Source: Chromera velia (taxonomy: Eukaryota > Sar > Chromeraceae). From it: 32,500 nucleotides of DNA. Below, piece by piece: positions 9,348 through 18,795 of the stretch; the stretch's first letter is position 1; each line of letters begins with the position of its first letter. The notes beneath the pieces were generated by a model. That model had not been told where the DNA came from. It ran no database searches and was given only the letters and a program-made list of their open reading frames with translations. The position numbers and the translations under genes are program-made. The stretch covers positions 1 through 32,500 of the forward strand of contig JAHBMJ010000322.1 in assembly GCA_018398765.1 (NCBI GenBank), in the 5' to 3' direction.

Positions 9348-9574
9348 CGTAGAGTTATGGCGCTGCTAACGTACGGGGCTATAAGATCTGAAAGTCGGAC
9401 ATGCATTGTTCATACTTCTCTTTAGTCTTACACACAGGCAAGACTGTACTTCTGAATTGACTTGCATGCGAACCAATTAATACAATGTATGCATGCATAT
9501 ACATATGCGCCATACGCTTGACATGCGCGCACTACGTGCAGCTCTGACAATGCCTACAACCTCACAATGTAACG
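9348..9574 (-). repeat. LTR, 3' copy (element sense)
   Basis: This 227-bp repeat is about 93% identical to 11351-11577 without gaps. It contains a run of overlapping TGCATGCATA-type motifs near 9486. Between the copies many of the changes are C/T or G/A. Confidence 0.85.
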
Positions 9575-9587
9575 TGCCACCTCCCCC
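9575..9587 (-). other. Polypurine tract of the LTR element
   Basis: Read on the minus strand, this is GGGGGAGGTGGCA, directly abutting the 3' LTR. Polypurine tracts prime plus-strand DNA synthesis in LTR elements. Confidence 0.65.
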
Positions 9588-10018
9588 AGAGTGTCGTCCC
9601 GACACTTTCATCACAAGATGAGAGCGATCAAGCTTGACGTGCATGTCTCTACAGAGCATTGTCAGAACCAGGTTCGGGACGTTTGATGATGTTTGAAGCT
9701 TTTGCCTGGCGATTTGGAACATTCTGTCTTCTCTTCTTCTTGTATCTTTCAACTCCTCTCTCATATGCTCTCATCTCTCTTTTTTTTGTCCATCCTGCAT
9801 TTCACTTCTGCTTAGGTGGAGGGGCAAAGATGCACTGCCTCTTTCCTACCTACACACATGCCCCCTTTCCTCCAAGCCGTGTCCACATGGCCATGCAGAT
9901 GAAGTCAAAGGCAGACGCAGCTGAAAAAAAAACAAATGGGCTCTATGCATGGAACAGATGATCGAACACACAAATGGGACTGTTACAGTGGGGTGAATAC
10001 CGTCTCCTCAATCCGATC

Positions 10019-11173
10019 TCAAGACTGTCGGCTGTACCCCTTCCATTCGGTCACACCTGAACGCTGTTGTCTCATCATGTTCTGCCTTATTATGTTTAAG
10101 GCAGCAGTACGTTCTCGCTCTTGGCGTTCAAATACCAGTTGCACTCTTTCTCTTTCCATCAGGCCTGATCGAATTCCAGTGCAGACAGGCCTAACTCGTC
10201 TCCCCACTTCTGGTGTCTGTGCACTGAATCCCTCTCTATACAGAACTCCACTGGGAGGTATCTCATGATTTTGAGCGCAAGCTGAGCGGATCGTATTCAG
10301 CAGCGCTGCATGTCTTTCCGTTTGTTTTGCCCCTCTCTTTGCTCTCTGCTTCTCTTTCTTTCTCTCTGCCTTTCCTGCGTTTTGGATCAGTTCTATTCTC
10401 CCAATCCTCATGGGGGCAACTTCAGTTTCTCCGGCAATGAACGGCGCTGACTCTGGGAAAATTGAGTGCTGCTTTCTGACTGATCTCCCACTGACTGTCT
10501 CCGCTTCCCATGTCTGCATCCTCGTGTCCGGAAAGACCTACTGGCAATACTGCTTCGAATTCAGATTCTTCTGCATTGCTGTACCCTTGAAAATCAAACG
10601 TGGGGTCTTTTCTCCTTGGTCACTTCTCTGGAAACCCGGTGTCGCTGTGAAGCTCTTTGCTGCTGTTTGGGGTTCACTCACCACAACATCACTTTGAGGG
10701 CGTTGGAGTCCCCAGTCGTCTGTGGGCGCATGCGGAGTGTGTAAAGGTCTGTACGCCTTGAACCCATCTGCTTCCTTCTGCTTCACTGGGGAGGCAGTCT
10801 GGTCATCATCCGATTTCCTCCCATCTCTCTTGCTGTGTGTCTATCCGAGGGCCTTCTCATTCCATTGGGTCTTCGAAAAATGCAAACCACGACACGTCTT
10901 CTTCTTCTTTTCCGGCTCTTCGTCTCGACCCTCCTGAATGATGTCCTTCGATTGTTTGCGACCCTTCCTCGCTCTGCATTTCTTCTTGCCCATAGACCTC
11001 GAGGGCAACCATCGCTGCATTTCTTCAGCGACTCCGGACAGAAGAAGACAAACAGACTCGTATCGGTCATCCAGGGTCGCAACGGAGACGTCCTTCAGTT
11101 CCTCTACACTCTTCACAAGGAATGCAATTGCACAGAAAATCGGGCCCACTTCTCTATGTGGCCTCAACGTCAT
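10019..11173 (-). pseudogene. Element-borne unknown protein frame with two in-frame TAG codons
   Basis: From the ATG at 11173 one reading frame runs 385 codons to a stop at 10019. It is broken only by TAG at 10841-10843 and TAG at 10538-10540, and the frame never shifts. The N-terminal part has two hydrophobic stretches (LSLVIAMTL, GPIFCAIAFLV), the first partly upstream of the ATG. A KSVEELKD helix, a Lys/Arg-rich segment (MGKKKCRARKGRK) and a long charged C-terminal helix rich in Arg, Glu and Gln follow. I recognise no gag or pol motif and no host family. The second TAG follows QYC-Gln and could be a decayed Gln codon. It may be a captured host gene or an element-specific protein. The two stops make it a pseudogene unless they are read through. 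Confidence 0.5.
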
Positions 11174-11339
11174 CGCAATAACAAGAGAAAGACCTACAAG
11201 AACTCTGAAAAGCGAACAGACTCAATATACCCAGAGAAGATCGTCGTCTAGTGCGAAAGAATGCCTGCCGTCTGCCGTTCAACGATACAGAGATTCGTCT
11301 CTGATCATAAACAGAACAGATTGGTCCCTGACCGACCTA

Positions 11340-11350
11340 CTCTGCTGCCA
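11340..11350 (-). other. Primer-binding site, tRNA-iMet-like
   Basis: The minus strand reads TGGCAGCAGAG immediately after the 5' LTR. It equals the complement of the eukaryotic initiator tRNA-Met 3' end plus CCA, except at the discriminator position. Confidence 0.7.
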
Positions 11351-11577
11351 CGTAGAGTTATGGCGCTACTAACGTATGGGGCTATAAGATCTCAGAGTCG
11401 GACATGCATTGTTCGTACTTCTCTTTAGTCTTATACACAGGCAAGACTGTACTTCTGAATGGACTTGCATGCGAACCAATTAATACAATGCATGCATGTA
11501 CATACATATGCGCCATACACTCAACATACGTGCACTACGTGTAGCTCTGACAATGCCTACAACCTCACAATGTAACG
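11351..11577 (-). repeat. LTR, 5' copy (element sense)
   Basis: This is the direct-repeat partner of 9348-9574, with the same length and no indels. Confidence 0.85.
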
Positions 11578-11582
11578 AAACT
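11578..11582. repeat. Target-site duplication AAACT, right copy
   Basis: It is identical to 9343-9347. Confidence 0.8.
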
Positions 11583-11629
11583 AAAACTTAAAATTAAAAA
11601 AAAATAGATAAATAAAAAAGATGAGAGAG

Positions 11630-11750
11630 AGAGAGAGAAGAAGAAGAAGAACTGAAGAAGAAGAAGAAGGAAAAGAAGAAGAAGAAGAAGAAGACGAAGA
11701 AGAAGAAGAAGAAGAAGAAGAAGAAGAAGAAGAAGAAGAAAAAGAAGAAA
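11630..11750. repeat. (GAA)n microsatellite
   Basis: GA dinucleotides lead into about 35 interrupted GAA units. Poly-Ser and poly-Phe frames on the minus strand are artefacts of this repeat. Confidence 0.95.
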
Positions 11751-11858
11751 TTTGAATTAAAAAAAGAATTTTTTCTGTACTTATAATTAAGTTGTACTGG
11801 TAAAAGTTGTAATAACATGCATCCCAGTCATCAGGGCGATGCATGATTGAGTGCTGGG

Positions 11859-12275
11859 CTACTTTGCAAAGGCCTACGAATTTAAACAGGAATTTAGAGG
11901 AATTTAGACAGGAATTTAGAGGAAGTTAGACAGGAATTTAGCTAGGAATCCAAAGGAATTTAGACCTCTAAATCCCTAAACTTTGAAAGTCAATTTTTCG
12001 TGAACTATGATGAATTAGAACTTGATATTAACGGTACTTATAGATCTATATAAAGATTATATTAGACTTATAAGCACAGTTAATATCAACTTTTAAGTCA
12101 TTATAGCTCACGAGAAATCGTCCTCCAAAATTTGTTAAATTCCTCTAATTTCCTGTCTTTAAATTCCTTTATAGATTCCTACTTAAATTCCTCTAAATTC
12201 CTGTTTAAACTCCTTTAAATTCCTGTCTAAATTCCTCTAAATTCCTGTCTAAATTCTTAGGTCCTTGCAGGGTAG
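11859..12275. mobile_element. Foldback/MITE-like element 1
   Basis: The left arm starts CTACTTTGCAAAGGCCTA, and the reverse complement of the right end starts CTACCCTGCAAGGACCTA. Both arms then carry several degenerate copies of a GGAATTTAGACA-type unit. The inverted match continues into the centre, where arm segments ending TTGATATTAAC pair across about 50 bases near 12060. It would fold into one long imperfect hairpin of about 417 bp with no coding capacity. I could not identify a target-site duplication. Confidence 0.75.
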
Positions 12276-12476
12276 GTACCGGGCCGGCCGGTGCACAAGG
12301 TCATACATGCAATGCTACTAAGGGTCAAATTATGCTAAGTTATGGCGTACAACCGAACATGCATGCATTCTTGATCTTTAACATTTTTGTCATCAATTTC
12401 AATTAACACAATGTTTTAGCCTAGAATTTAGATAAGTTTGCAACTAAATTTCTAGCTAAATTTATAACTAGGTTTC

Positions 12477-12481
12477 CTCTG
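12477..12481. repeat. Target-site duplication CTCTG, left copy (gypsy element)
   Basis: CTCTG directly precedes the TG of the 5' LTR and recurs at 20234-20238 directly after the CA of the 3' LTR. Confidence 0.9.
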
Positions 12482-12609
12482 TGTAGCACTTGTATGAAGT
12501 AGTGGTGGCGCAGACGCACTTTTCGTGGATAGCACATAGTGCACGCGGCCCGGCCTTAAGGCTCAGTCATGGGACCGCCCTATGCCTAGCTGCCACTAAA
12601 ATTGGAAAG
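12482..12609 (+). repeat. 5' LTR of the gypsy element, left part
   Basis: It matches 19947-20074 base for base without gaps, apart from a few transitions, starting TGTAGCACTTG. Similarity stops at the LINE insertion. Confidence 0.92.
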
Positions 12610-14118
12610 TCTGTCAGCTCCGATAATGAAAACAAGAATCAAAGCTTGGCTGGAGGTATTGATAGAGAGACTCCTGTCAGACTGTCTAACGTTTTAATCG
12701 AAAGCATCAGATACGCTGATGATCTTGTTCTGTTTGCTTACAGTGCTTCAAACTTACAGAAACGCCTGTTTCACCTCGAAGACTATTGTAAGGAGCACGG
12801 CCTGAAGGTGAATTTAAAGAAGACAAAAGTTATGTGTTTTTCCTCCCCCTACCCCGACCTAGTGCCCTGGACCCTTTTTCTTTATAAAGGCAGACCAGTG
12901 AAAGCGGTGAGTAAATATAAGTATTTGGACAACTGGATTTTTGAGGGCGGAGACCTTAGTAAGACAGTCGAAGCCCGCATTGAGGCAGCGGAGAAGGCTT
13001 TGGGGGCTGTGTTTGGTACTCTTTCTTCTCTGGGCTTTGTTTCTCCCTTTTCTAAAATTACTTTGTTCAAGGCCCTCTGGCTACCAGTCGCGCTGTATGG
13101 ACTGGAAACGATCCCGCTGAGAAAGACAGATGTTGCCTGCCTCGATGTATTACAGTTACGTTTTGTTCGATGTTGTTTTGGTCTCTCACATCACTCCTTT
13201 GTTTCGCCTTCCCTTCTCTCTCTCTCTCTCTCGAGCCATTCAGTTCTCTACTTGGTAAGTTGAGTGGGGGCTTCATCCAATGCATCAAATCGATCGACCG
13301 TGCTCTACCCCAGGCAGTGTGGAATGAGTGCTTGGCTGGCTCATGTGAACCCTTCGTTAAGACAGTAAAATGGCTGGCCGTTCCATTAGATTGCTCCCTT
13401 TTGTGGCCTGCATTGCCAAGCACGGTGGGGGACAAGTTTAAAGGGAAGGGCAAGGGCAGAAGGAAAAGGGAAGGGCAAGGGCAAGGGCAGAAGGAAAAGG
13501 GCGGCAAAAAAGATCGTAGAGGGTGCCTGGCTGTCCGACTGGTTGAAAGAAGAAACTAGAAACGTTAGAGACAGAGACGGAATTTTTCCCCACCTTACGA
13601 ATCTTTACCCTTTCCAATCAGAGAATCCGTCCAGACAGTGTTTGGCTATGCACCTTCTGAGTGAAAGGAAATGGCGTCCGAGAAGTGAAATGATAGAGTG
13701 CAGTGTTGAACCTCTGCCAAAGAGTCTGTTACAGTCCTCCACAGGCTTTCGTACGCTTTTTAGGGCTCTCACAGGGGGGGATATAGATAAAACCCAACCG
13801 GAACGGCTGTGCGATAAATGTTTGTCCCCCTCGCGTGTGATCAAAGATGAGGTTCATGTTCTGATGGAATGTAAGGACATAGAAAGGGAACGGAAGAGGC
13901 TGAAAGAACTGTACGAAATTGCGAAGCAGAAAGCACCCATTAACATAAGAACACAGATTGCACAACGCGTTGCAGGTGCAACCGAGAGGGGCACTTCTAA
14001 TAATGAGAAAAAAATGAAGGATATGGTGTTGCTGTTGTGCATAATTCTGCCTAGAAGCGGTTCCAAAGCTATATCCTACTATCTCAAGAAGGTCCATTCT
14101 GTCGATAAGGCAAGTTGA
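12610..14118 (+). pseudogene. LINE reverse transcriptase C-terminal part, frameshifted
   Basis: The frame entering from the LTR encodes the RT core with the catalytic YADD at 12712-12723 (context IRYADDLVLF). The usual HGLKVNLKKTKVM segment and the thumb segment around KYKYLDNWIF follow. The frame then shifts at a CT microsatellite (13217-13232), continues in a second frame, passes a G/A-rich tandem repeat (13441-13500), and shifts again to a third frame (from about 13543) ending at 14118. That last part has a CxxC...H...C zinc-finger-like cluster starting CDKC at 13810. Finger domains and endonuclease are absent because of the 5' truncation. It is not functional. Confidence 0.82.
13441..13500. 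repeat. Tandem AAGGGC/AGAAGG repeat within the LINE
   Basis: Several copies of GGGAAGGGCAAGGGCAGAAGG-like units occur in a row. The repeat probably arose by slippage in the decayed LINE. Confidence 0.8.
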
Positions 14119-14259
14119 GGCGAATCGATCCGATTGGCATGCAGGCTTTCTCATCCCCCCCCCCCATGAATGTGTGCTCTGGGTTGTCCTCAAAGCCTTG
14201 CTAGTGGCTTAGGATTTGGCGTCGCTAAATCTAGGATTTAACCCTCAATCATCATCATC

Positions 14260-14331
14260 AGACTGAACTGGCAGATTTCTCTGTCTTAAGTTTATGAACC
14301 TTGTTATTCGTTTGTAGTATTACCTATAACA
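14260..14331 (+). repeat. 5' LTR of the gypsy element, right part
   Basis: It corresponds to 20162-20233 of the 3' LTR, both 72 bp, ending CCTATAACA. Confidence 0.92.
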
Positions 14332-14333
14332 AG

Positions 14334-14342
14334 GGTAGCAGA
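14334..14342 (+). other. Primer-binding site of the gypsy element, tRNA-iMet
   Basis: GGTAGCAGA, two bases after the LTR, matches the complement of the initiator tRNA-Met 3' end. Confidence 0.7.
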
Positions 14343-14416
14343 AGCGTGGTTGAGACCAATGGCCATGTACAGAGTTTGTATCAAAATCAACGAGTTGTTC
14401 AGTCGGAACAACACCC

Positions 14417-15385
14417 ATGTCTAACCCACTTCAAAGGTTGGACATACTCGAGCAAGAAGTACACAGCCTGTCAGCGTTTGTGAAGCAGAGGAGTGCCCCT
14501 TCTTCTGCACCACAGGATGGTCCAATGGAGGATTGCCCTCGTCCTTCGGAGGACTTTGTGCCAGGTGGTGAAGTTGGAGTCCCTCTTCCTCAAGCCGTCA
14601 CCGTGAACAAGCCCAACGTCTTCGATGGCAAGCACAAACACCTCACTTCGTGGATTCGTAAGGTGAAGAGGTACTTCAGGTTGACTGGAACGCCTGTGGA
14701 GAGGCAGTTAGATCTGGCGATCAACTATCTCAACGACGTCGAGCAGAACTACATTGAGGATTTGGAAGAGAAGCAGGGGGTTATTGTCAACACGCTCAAC
14801 GATTTGTTTGCGGCACTGAGGAAAAAGTTCGTAAACCCGAAAGAGCAGGAAATTTTGAGGAAGGAACTGTATGCAGTGAAGTTTTCTCCTTCGAAAGGCG
14901 TTAAGACTTACTCCGATGATTTCCTGCACGCTGCGGTATAGCTGATGGAGACGACGACTGCGGAGTTGTTGTTTCACTACAAGAAGTCTTTGCCCATGAA
15001 GGTCCAGCAGGAGGTCAGTAAAGCGAAGCCAAAGACGCTGCAAGAAGCGATAGAAGCCGCCTGTCTGGCTGAAGGAATGGAAGAAGATGGAGTGATTCAT
15101 AAGGGAGACTCCTACTCCAACCTATACAAAGAGAAAGGCAAGGGTGAAGAGAATGGAGGAGATGTTGAGATGACCAATATCTGTCATCTATACAACATCT
15201 CTCCAGCAGAGAAGAGACGTCTTTTGGATGAAAAGAGATGTTTTGTTTGCAGGAAGGCTGGACACAGAGCCGACCGCTGTTTCAGAAATCCTACAAACAG
15301 AGGGAGGAGGGGCTCTCCTGGTTCATTCCCTCCCCATGAGTCGTTCTCGGCCAATTGGGGTCCATCACAGAGCCCATCCATGTAA
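14417..15385 (+). pseudogene. Gypsy gag (capsid and zinc knuckle), one in-frame TAG
   Basis: The frame starts at the ATG at 14417 and runs to a TAA at 15383, interrupted only by TAG at 14939-14941 where Gln is likely in relatives. The middle resembles a retrotransposon gag capsid (NVFDGKHKHLTSWIRKVKRY, then FVNPKEQEILRKEL). The nucleocapsid part has one CCHC knuckle, CFVCRKAGHRADRC, at 15239-15280. Gag forms the particle and binds the element RNA. The same frame reopens downstream toward the protease, so gag and pol were probably fused. Confidence 0.88.
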
Positions 15386-15586
15386 GGAGCATACCCATAT
15401 ACAGGTCAGCAGCGGGGATTTGGGGGGAATCAGGGTATGATATGGTGGCCACAGGGTCGTACAGGTGGTAGTCGACCGCAGATACAGTCATAAGGTTCTT
15501 GTTCTGCTCTACCATCAGGAGGCAGAGGAGGCAGACAGCGTGCTTCCTTCATTTACCCTGATGAGGGTAGCTACGAGAATGGTCCT

Positions 15587-16267
15587 GTGTACAATATGCT
15601 CTTTCCCCCAAATCATCCCTCACTGCAGGTGGTTGAAGGAGAGGATCTCGACGCGCCGTATGCAGTCACTATTGTCAGGGCTGTCGATGAAGTTCAAGAG
15701 CCTCAGCCGAGAATGATTTGGTTTCAGGGGATCTTGGAGGGGACGTTGGTGAGAGTTTTACTGGACAGCGGGGCACATGAACTCTTCATTTCTTCAGACT
15801 TCTGCCATACCCGGCACTTCCTGGTCAGGCCCCTGAAGCATCTGAGAGGGTGTAAAGGAGCAGTGAAGGTGGATAGAAAGGAAGCATTCTGTCAGGTGAC
15901 AGAGTGTACAGCTCCACTCAAGCTGAGCATTCAGGATTACGACGAGGAGATGAAGTTCACCCTCGCTAAGCTTGACAACGAATACGACATCTTCCTTAGC
16001 ATGAAGTGGTTGGAGGCCCACAACCCTCAGATCGACTGGAAAGAGAAGAGTATGACTTTCCCCTACAGAGGTCAGTTGCTTACACTTTGGGGGACTGGGG
16101 GGGAAGATCCATATGGTGGGTTCGTGCCTCCTCCTATTTCTGCCAGGGGAGCTGAACGAGCAATTCAAGGAGGTGCCATAGTGCACATCTTCAAGCTTGC
16201 GCCTCGTCCCCTTCCCTCCGATCCATGTGTTTTCTCTGAAGAGCAGTGTTTTTTCTCTGAAGAATAA
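15587..16267 (+). pseudogene. Gypsy aspartic protease region
   Basis: The catalytic motif LLDSGAHELFIS is at about 15758-15793 (Asp codon at 15764). It is followed at the expected distance by YDIFLSMKWLEAHNPQIDW, the family's second signature. The part between 15386 and 15586 reads as a Gly/Gln-rich linker in the same frame with one stop. A TAA at 16265 separates this from the RT. Confidence 0.85.
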
Positions 16268-17214
16268 CAAGAGATAGATTTTGATGAGTTGAAAGAGCGT
16301 TTGATTGGAAGGGCGTTTGAGAATCATCACTCCCTCTTTATGGTATGCAGGGACCTGAATGAAGCTTTTCTTCAGGTCCCTATTAAATCAGTTCTAGAGG
16401 GTCTCAATTCTCAGACCGCAGCTGAGGAGAATAACTACAGGGTGTATGAGAAGGTGATGAAGGATCCATCTCTACACTCTGTAGCAAGGTGGGTACTTTC
16501 GCAATTTAGGGATGTTTTTTCAAACGAAATCCTGGAGCTGCCTCCCAAAAGGTCCATTGAATTCACAATAGATCTCGAGCCGGGGTATGCTCCACCCACC
16601 CGCCCATCCACCCTATCGTCTGAGTTATGGAGAGTTGGATGAAATGAGGAGATAGCTGGATGACTATCTTATTGACAAGAAAGGATTCATTCGACCCTCC
16701 ATTTCTCCGTATACTGCTCCTGCTTTCTTTGTTGCCAAGAGAAACGGGACTCTGTGAATGTGCATTGACTACAGAGCCCTGAACTCTCTGACAATCAAAG
16801 ATAAGCATTGCAGAGGAGCTGTTTAATCGAATTTACGGAGCGCGCATCTTCTCTTGACTCGACCTTCGACAATTCTTTCATCAGATTCGAGTGCAAGAGG
16901 CCGATATTCTGAAGACTGCTTTCACCACTCGGTATGGAAACTTCGAGTGGCTTGTGATGAGCTTCAGGATGTGCAACGCTCCGTCGACAAGCCAGCGGGC
17001 AGTGCAGGTTGTTCTTCGTCCGTTGCTTGACAGGTGTGCTTTTGCTTAGATGGACGACATTTTGGTCTACTCACACAATGAGAAGGAACATGAAAGAGAC
17101 CTGACTGACGTTCTCTCTCAGTTGAGGAAGCACAAGTACTATGTAAAGATTGTGAAGTGTGAATTTTTTGTGCCGTAGACGGTGTATATTGGGTAAGAGA
17201 TCTCGTAGAACGGA
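16268..17214 (+). pseudogene. Gypsy reverse transcriptase, broken
   Basis: Typical RT segments appear in order: FRDVFSNEILELPPKRSIEF, then FFVAKRNGTL with MCIDYRALNSLTIKDK, ELFNRIYGARIFS, TAFTTRYGNFEWLVMSF and MDDILVYSH. An indel near 16600 changes frame, and a short deletion near 16810 removes residues before ELFNR. In-frame stops lie near 16654, 16756, 16855, 17047, 17176, 17194 and 17206. The stop at 17047 replaces the Tyr of the catalytic YxDD box, so this copy cannot make active RT. Confidence 0.87.
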
Positions 17215-17853
17215 GTGAGGCCAGAGAAGGAAAAAACAGATAAAGTGCAGAAGTGGCCTGTGCTTCGAGACAAGCATGAGTTGAGAGTTTTTCTCGGGCG
17301 CTGCAACTGGTTCCGACGCTTTATTTTTAGATACAGTGCGATTTTGGCTCCTCTCACTACTCTGCTGAAAAAGGACATTCAGTTTAAGTGGGCGGATCCT
17401 CAGCAGACAGCGTTTGTTCTGCTGAAAAAGAGGGTGGCTGACGTGATTACCCTCTACATGCCTGATCCTCTTCGTCCCTTTGAGTTGTTCACAGATAGTA
17501 TTACCACTGAGACAACTTTAGCAGCTGTTTTAATGCAGGAAGATCCAAGAGCAGTGGGACTGCGCATCGTCTCCCTTGCTTCTTGGAAGCTTCCAGCTGC
17601 TGAGCTCAACTATCCGATCCGAGAGAAGGAGCTTCTGGCGGTGGTCTTTGGTGTGAAGGCATTTCACCCTTACATCAGTCACACCACCAAGGTTTGGTCC
17701 GACCATGAGAGTCTGAAGACAATCAACTCAGGAACAGTGTTGGTGGATGCACTTGACCGATTGAAGAGATGGATTCTTTTTCTTGATGGTCTTAGTATCA
17801 CACCTAGTTATCTTCCGGGTGCGAAGAATGTCGTAGCTGATGCTCTCTCTTAA
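17215..17853 (+). pseudogene. Gypsy RT connection and RNase H domain
   Basis: This is an open stretch of 212 codons. It includes LRVFLGRCNWFRRFI (end of RT), FELFTDSITTETTLAAVLMQ (RNase H first strand), LNYPIREKELLAVVFGVKAF and the closing LPGAKNVVADALS. A TAA at 17851 separates it from the integrase, at a position where related polyproteins normally continue with Arg. Confidence 0.88.
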
Positions 17854-18795
17854 CGACCTGTGAGGTCTGAGATAAAAGAAGAAAGTGAAGGGGAAGCAGT
17901 CAGAACAATGATGGAAGTGAGACCAGATGAAGAAATTTTATCACAGATCAGGTCAGCGTATGCTCAGGATTCTTTTTTTTCGGAGCTCTTGCCCTTTTTG
18001 TCGGACTCGAGACCCTCCCGCCCTCCCGTACCACACCTTCGCATGCGACTTGCACACTTCAGTTTGTGGGATGGACTTCTGTACTGGGGTGAGCGTCTCG
18101 CGATTCCAACAAAAAAACTTCAGAGGAAGATGATTCATAAGCATCATGACGGCCGACTGTATGGGCATTTGGAGGTCGACAAAATATATGCTCGACTGAT
18201 TGAGAGGTTCTTTTGGCCGCACATGCTGGTTTCTGTTCAGAAGTACGTGAGGTCATGCGACTCCTGTCAGCGGAGCAAGCATTCAAATCAGAAGCCTGCT
18301 GGTTTTTTGCAACCTCTCCCGGTTCTAGACGATGTGTTTGACGACTTGTCGATGGATTGGATCACTGCTCTTCCTCCGATAGACTTCAGAGGGATGACAG
18401 TGGATGCCATCCTGACAGTTGTTTGTCGACTCAGTCAGTACGTGTGGTTCTTGCCCACCAGGAAAGCAGTGGAGACGGCGAAGTTGTTCTACGATGAAGT
18501 GGTGTGTGAGCACGGACTTCCGAAGTCAATCGTCTCTGATCGAGACTCGCGTTTTCTTTCTGCTTTCTGGAGGACATTCCACTTCCTCGCAGATACAAAG
18601 CTTCTCTTTTTTACCTCTGCACACCCACAAACAGATGGCCAAACGGAGAGAGACAACAGAACGATTGAGCAGATGCTTCGGTGTTTTGTGGTGGATCATC
18701 AGGAGGACTGGGTAAAACATCTGAAGGAGATGCAGTTTGCCTACAGAACGAGTATGCACCCTTCGCTCGGTCGTGCTCCTTATCAGGTAGCCTGA
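17854..18795 (+). pseudogene. Gypsy integrase (zinc finger and catalytic core)
   Basis: The frame is open for over 300 codons. The HHCC finger is seen as HDGRLYGH with CDSCQRSKH about 35 residues on. The catalytic triad is the Asp of LSMDWITALP, the Asp of IVSDRDSRF and the Glu of TDGQTERDNRTIEQ, with normal spacing for a DDE core. The frame ends at tandem stops near 18793 inside the region that follows the APYQVA motif. Confidence 0.9.

Larger units (their letters stand above)
9348..11577 (-). mobile_element. Non-autonomous LTR retroelement (2.23 kb) with its own non-gag/pol frame
   Basis: Two 227-bp direct repeats bound a 1776-bp interior, and AAACT flanks the whole. On the minus strand the interior starts directly after the 5' LTR with TGGCAGCAGAGTAGG. 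Its first 11 bases differ at one position from the complement of the eukaryotic initiator tRNA-Met 3' end (TGGTAGCAGAG). It ends with GGGGGAGGTGGCA just before the 3' LTR, a good polypurine tract. The element therefore reads right to left. No gag, protease, RT or integrase is present. The interior carries one long frame in the element's sense direction. The LTRs differ at about 16 of 227 positions, mostly transitions. LTR ends are CGT...ACG rather than the usual TG...CA. It is best described as a LARD/TRIM-like element that may have captured a host gene. Confidence 0.8.
12610..14259 (+). mobile_element. 5'-truncated LINE (non-LTR retrotransposon) inside the gypsy 5' LTR
   Basis: The insert starts abruptly in the middle of a reverse transcriptase and ends in ATCATCATCATC, a simple-repeat tail typical of some LINE 3' ends. 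Compared with the intact 3' LTR, 87 bp of target LTR (equivalent to 20075-20161) are missing at the insertion point. The insertion was thus accompanied by a deletion, and no target duplication is seen. The insert is younger than the gypsy element that it interrupts. Confidence 0.82.

Noticed and set aside
10783-11082. Alternative minus-strand frame inside the small LTR element
   Set aside because: It overlaps the longer single frame from 11173 to 10019 and is purely Arg/Lys-rich from GA-rich DNA.
11581-11844. Poly-Ser and poly-Phe open frames
   Set aside because: They are translations of the GAA microsatellite.
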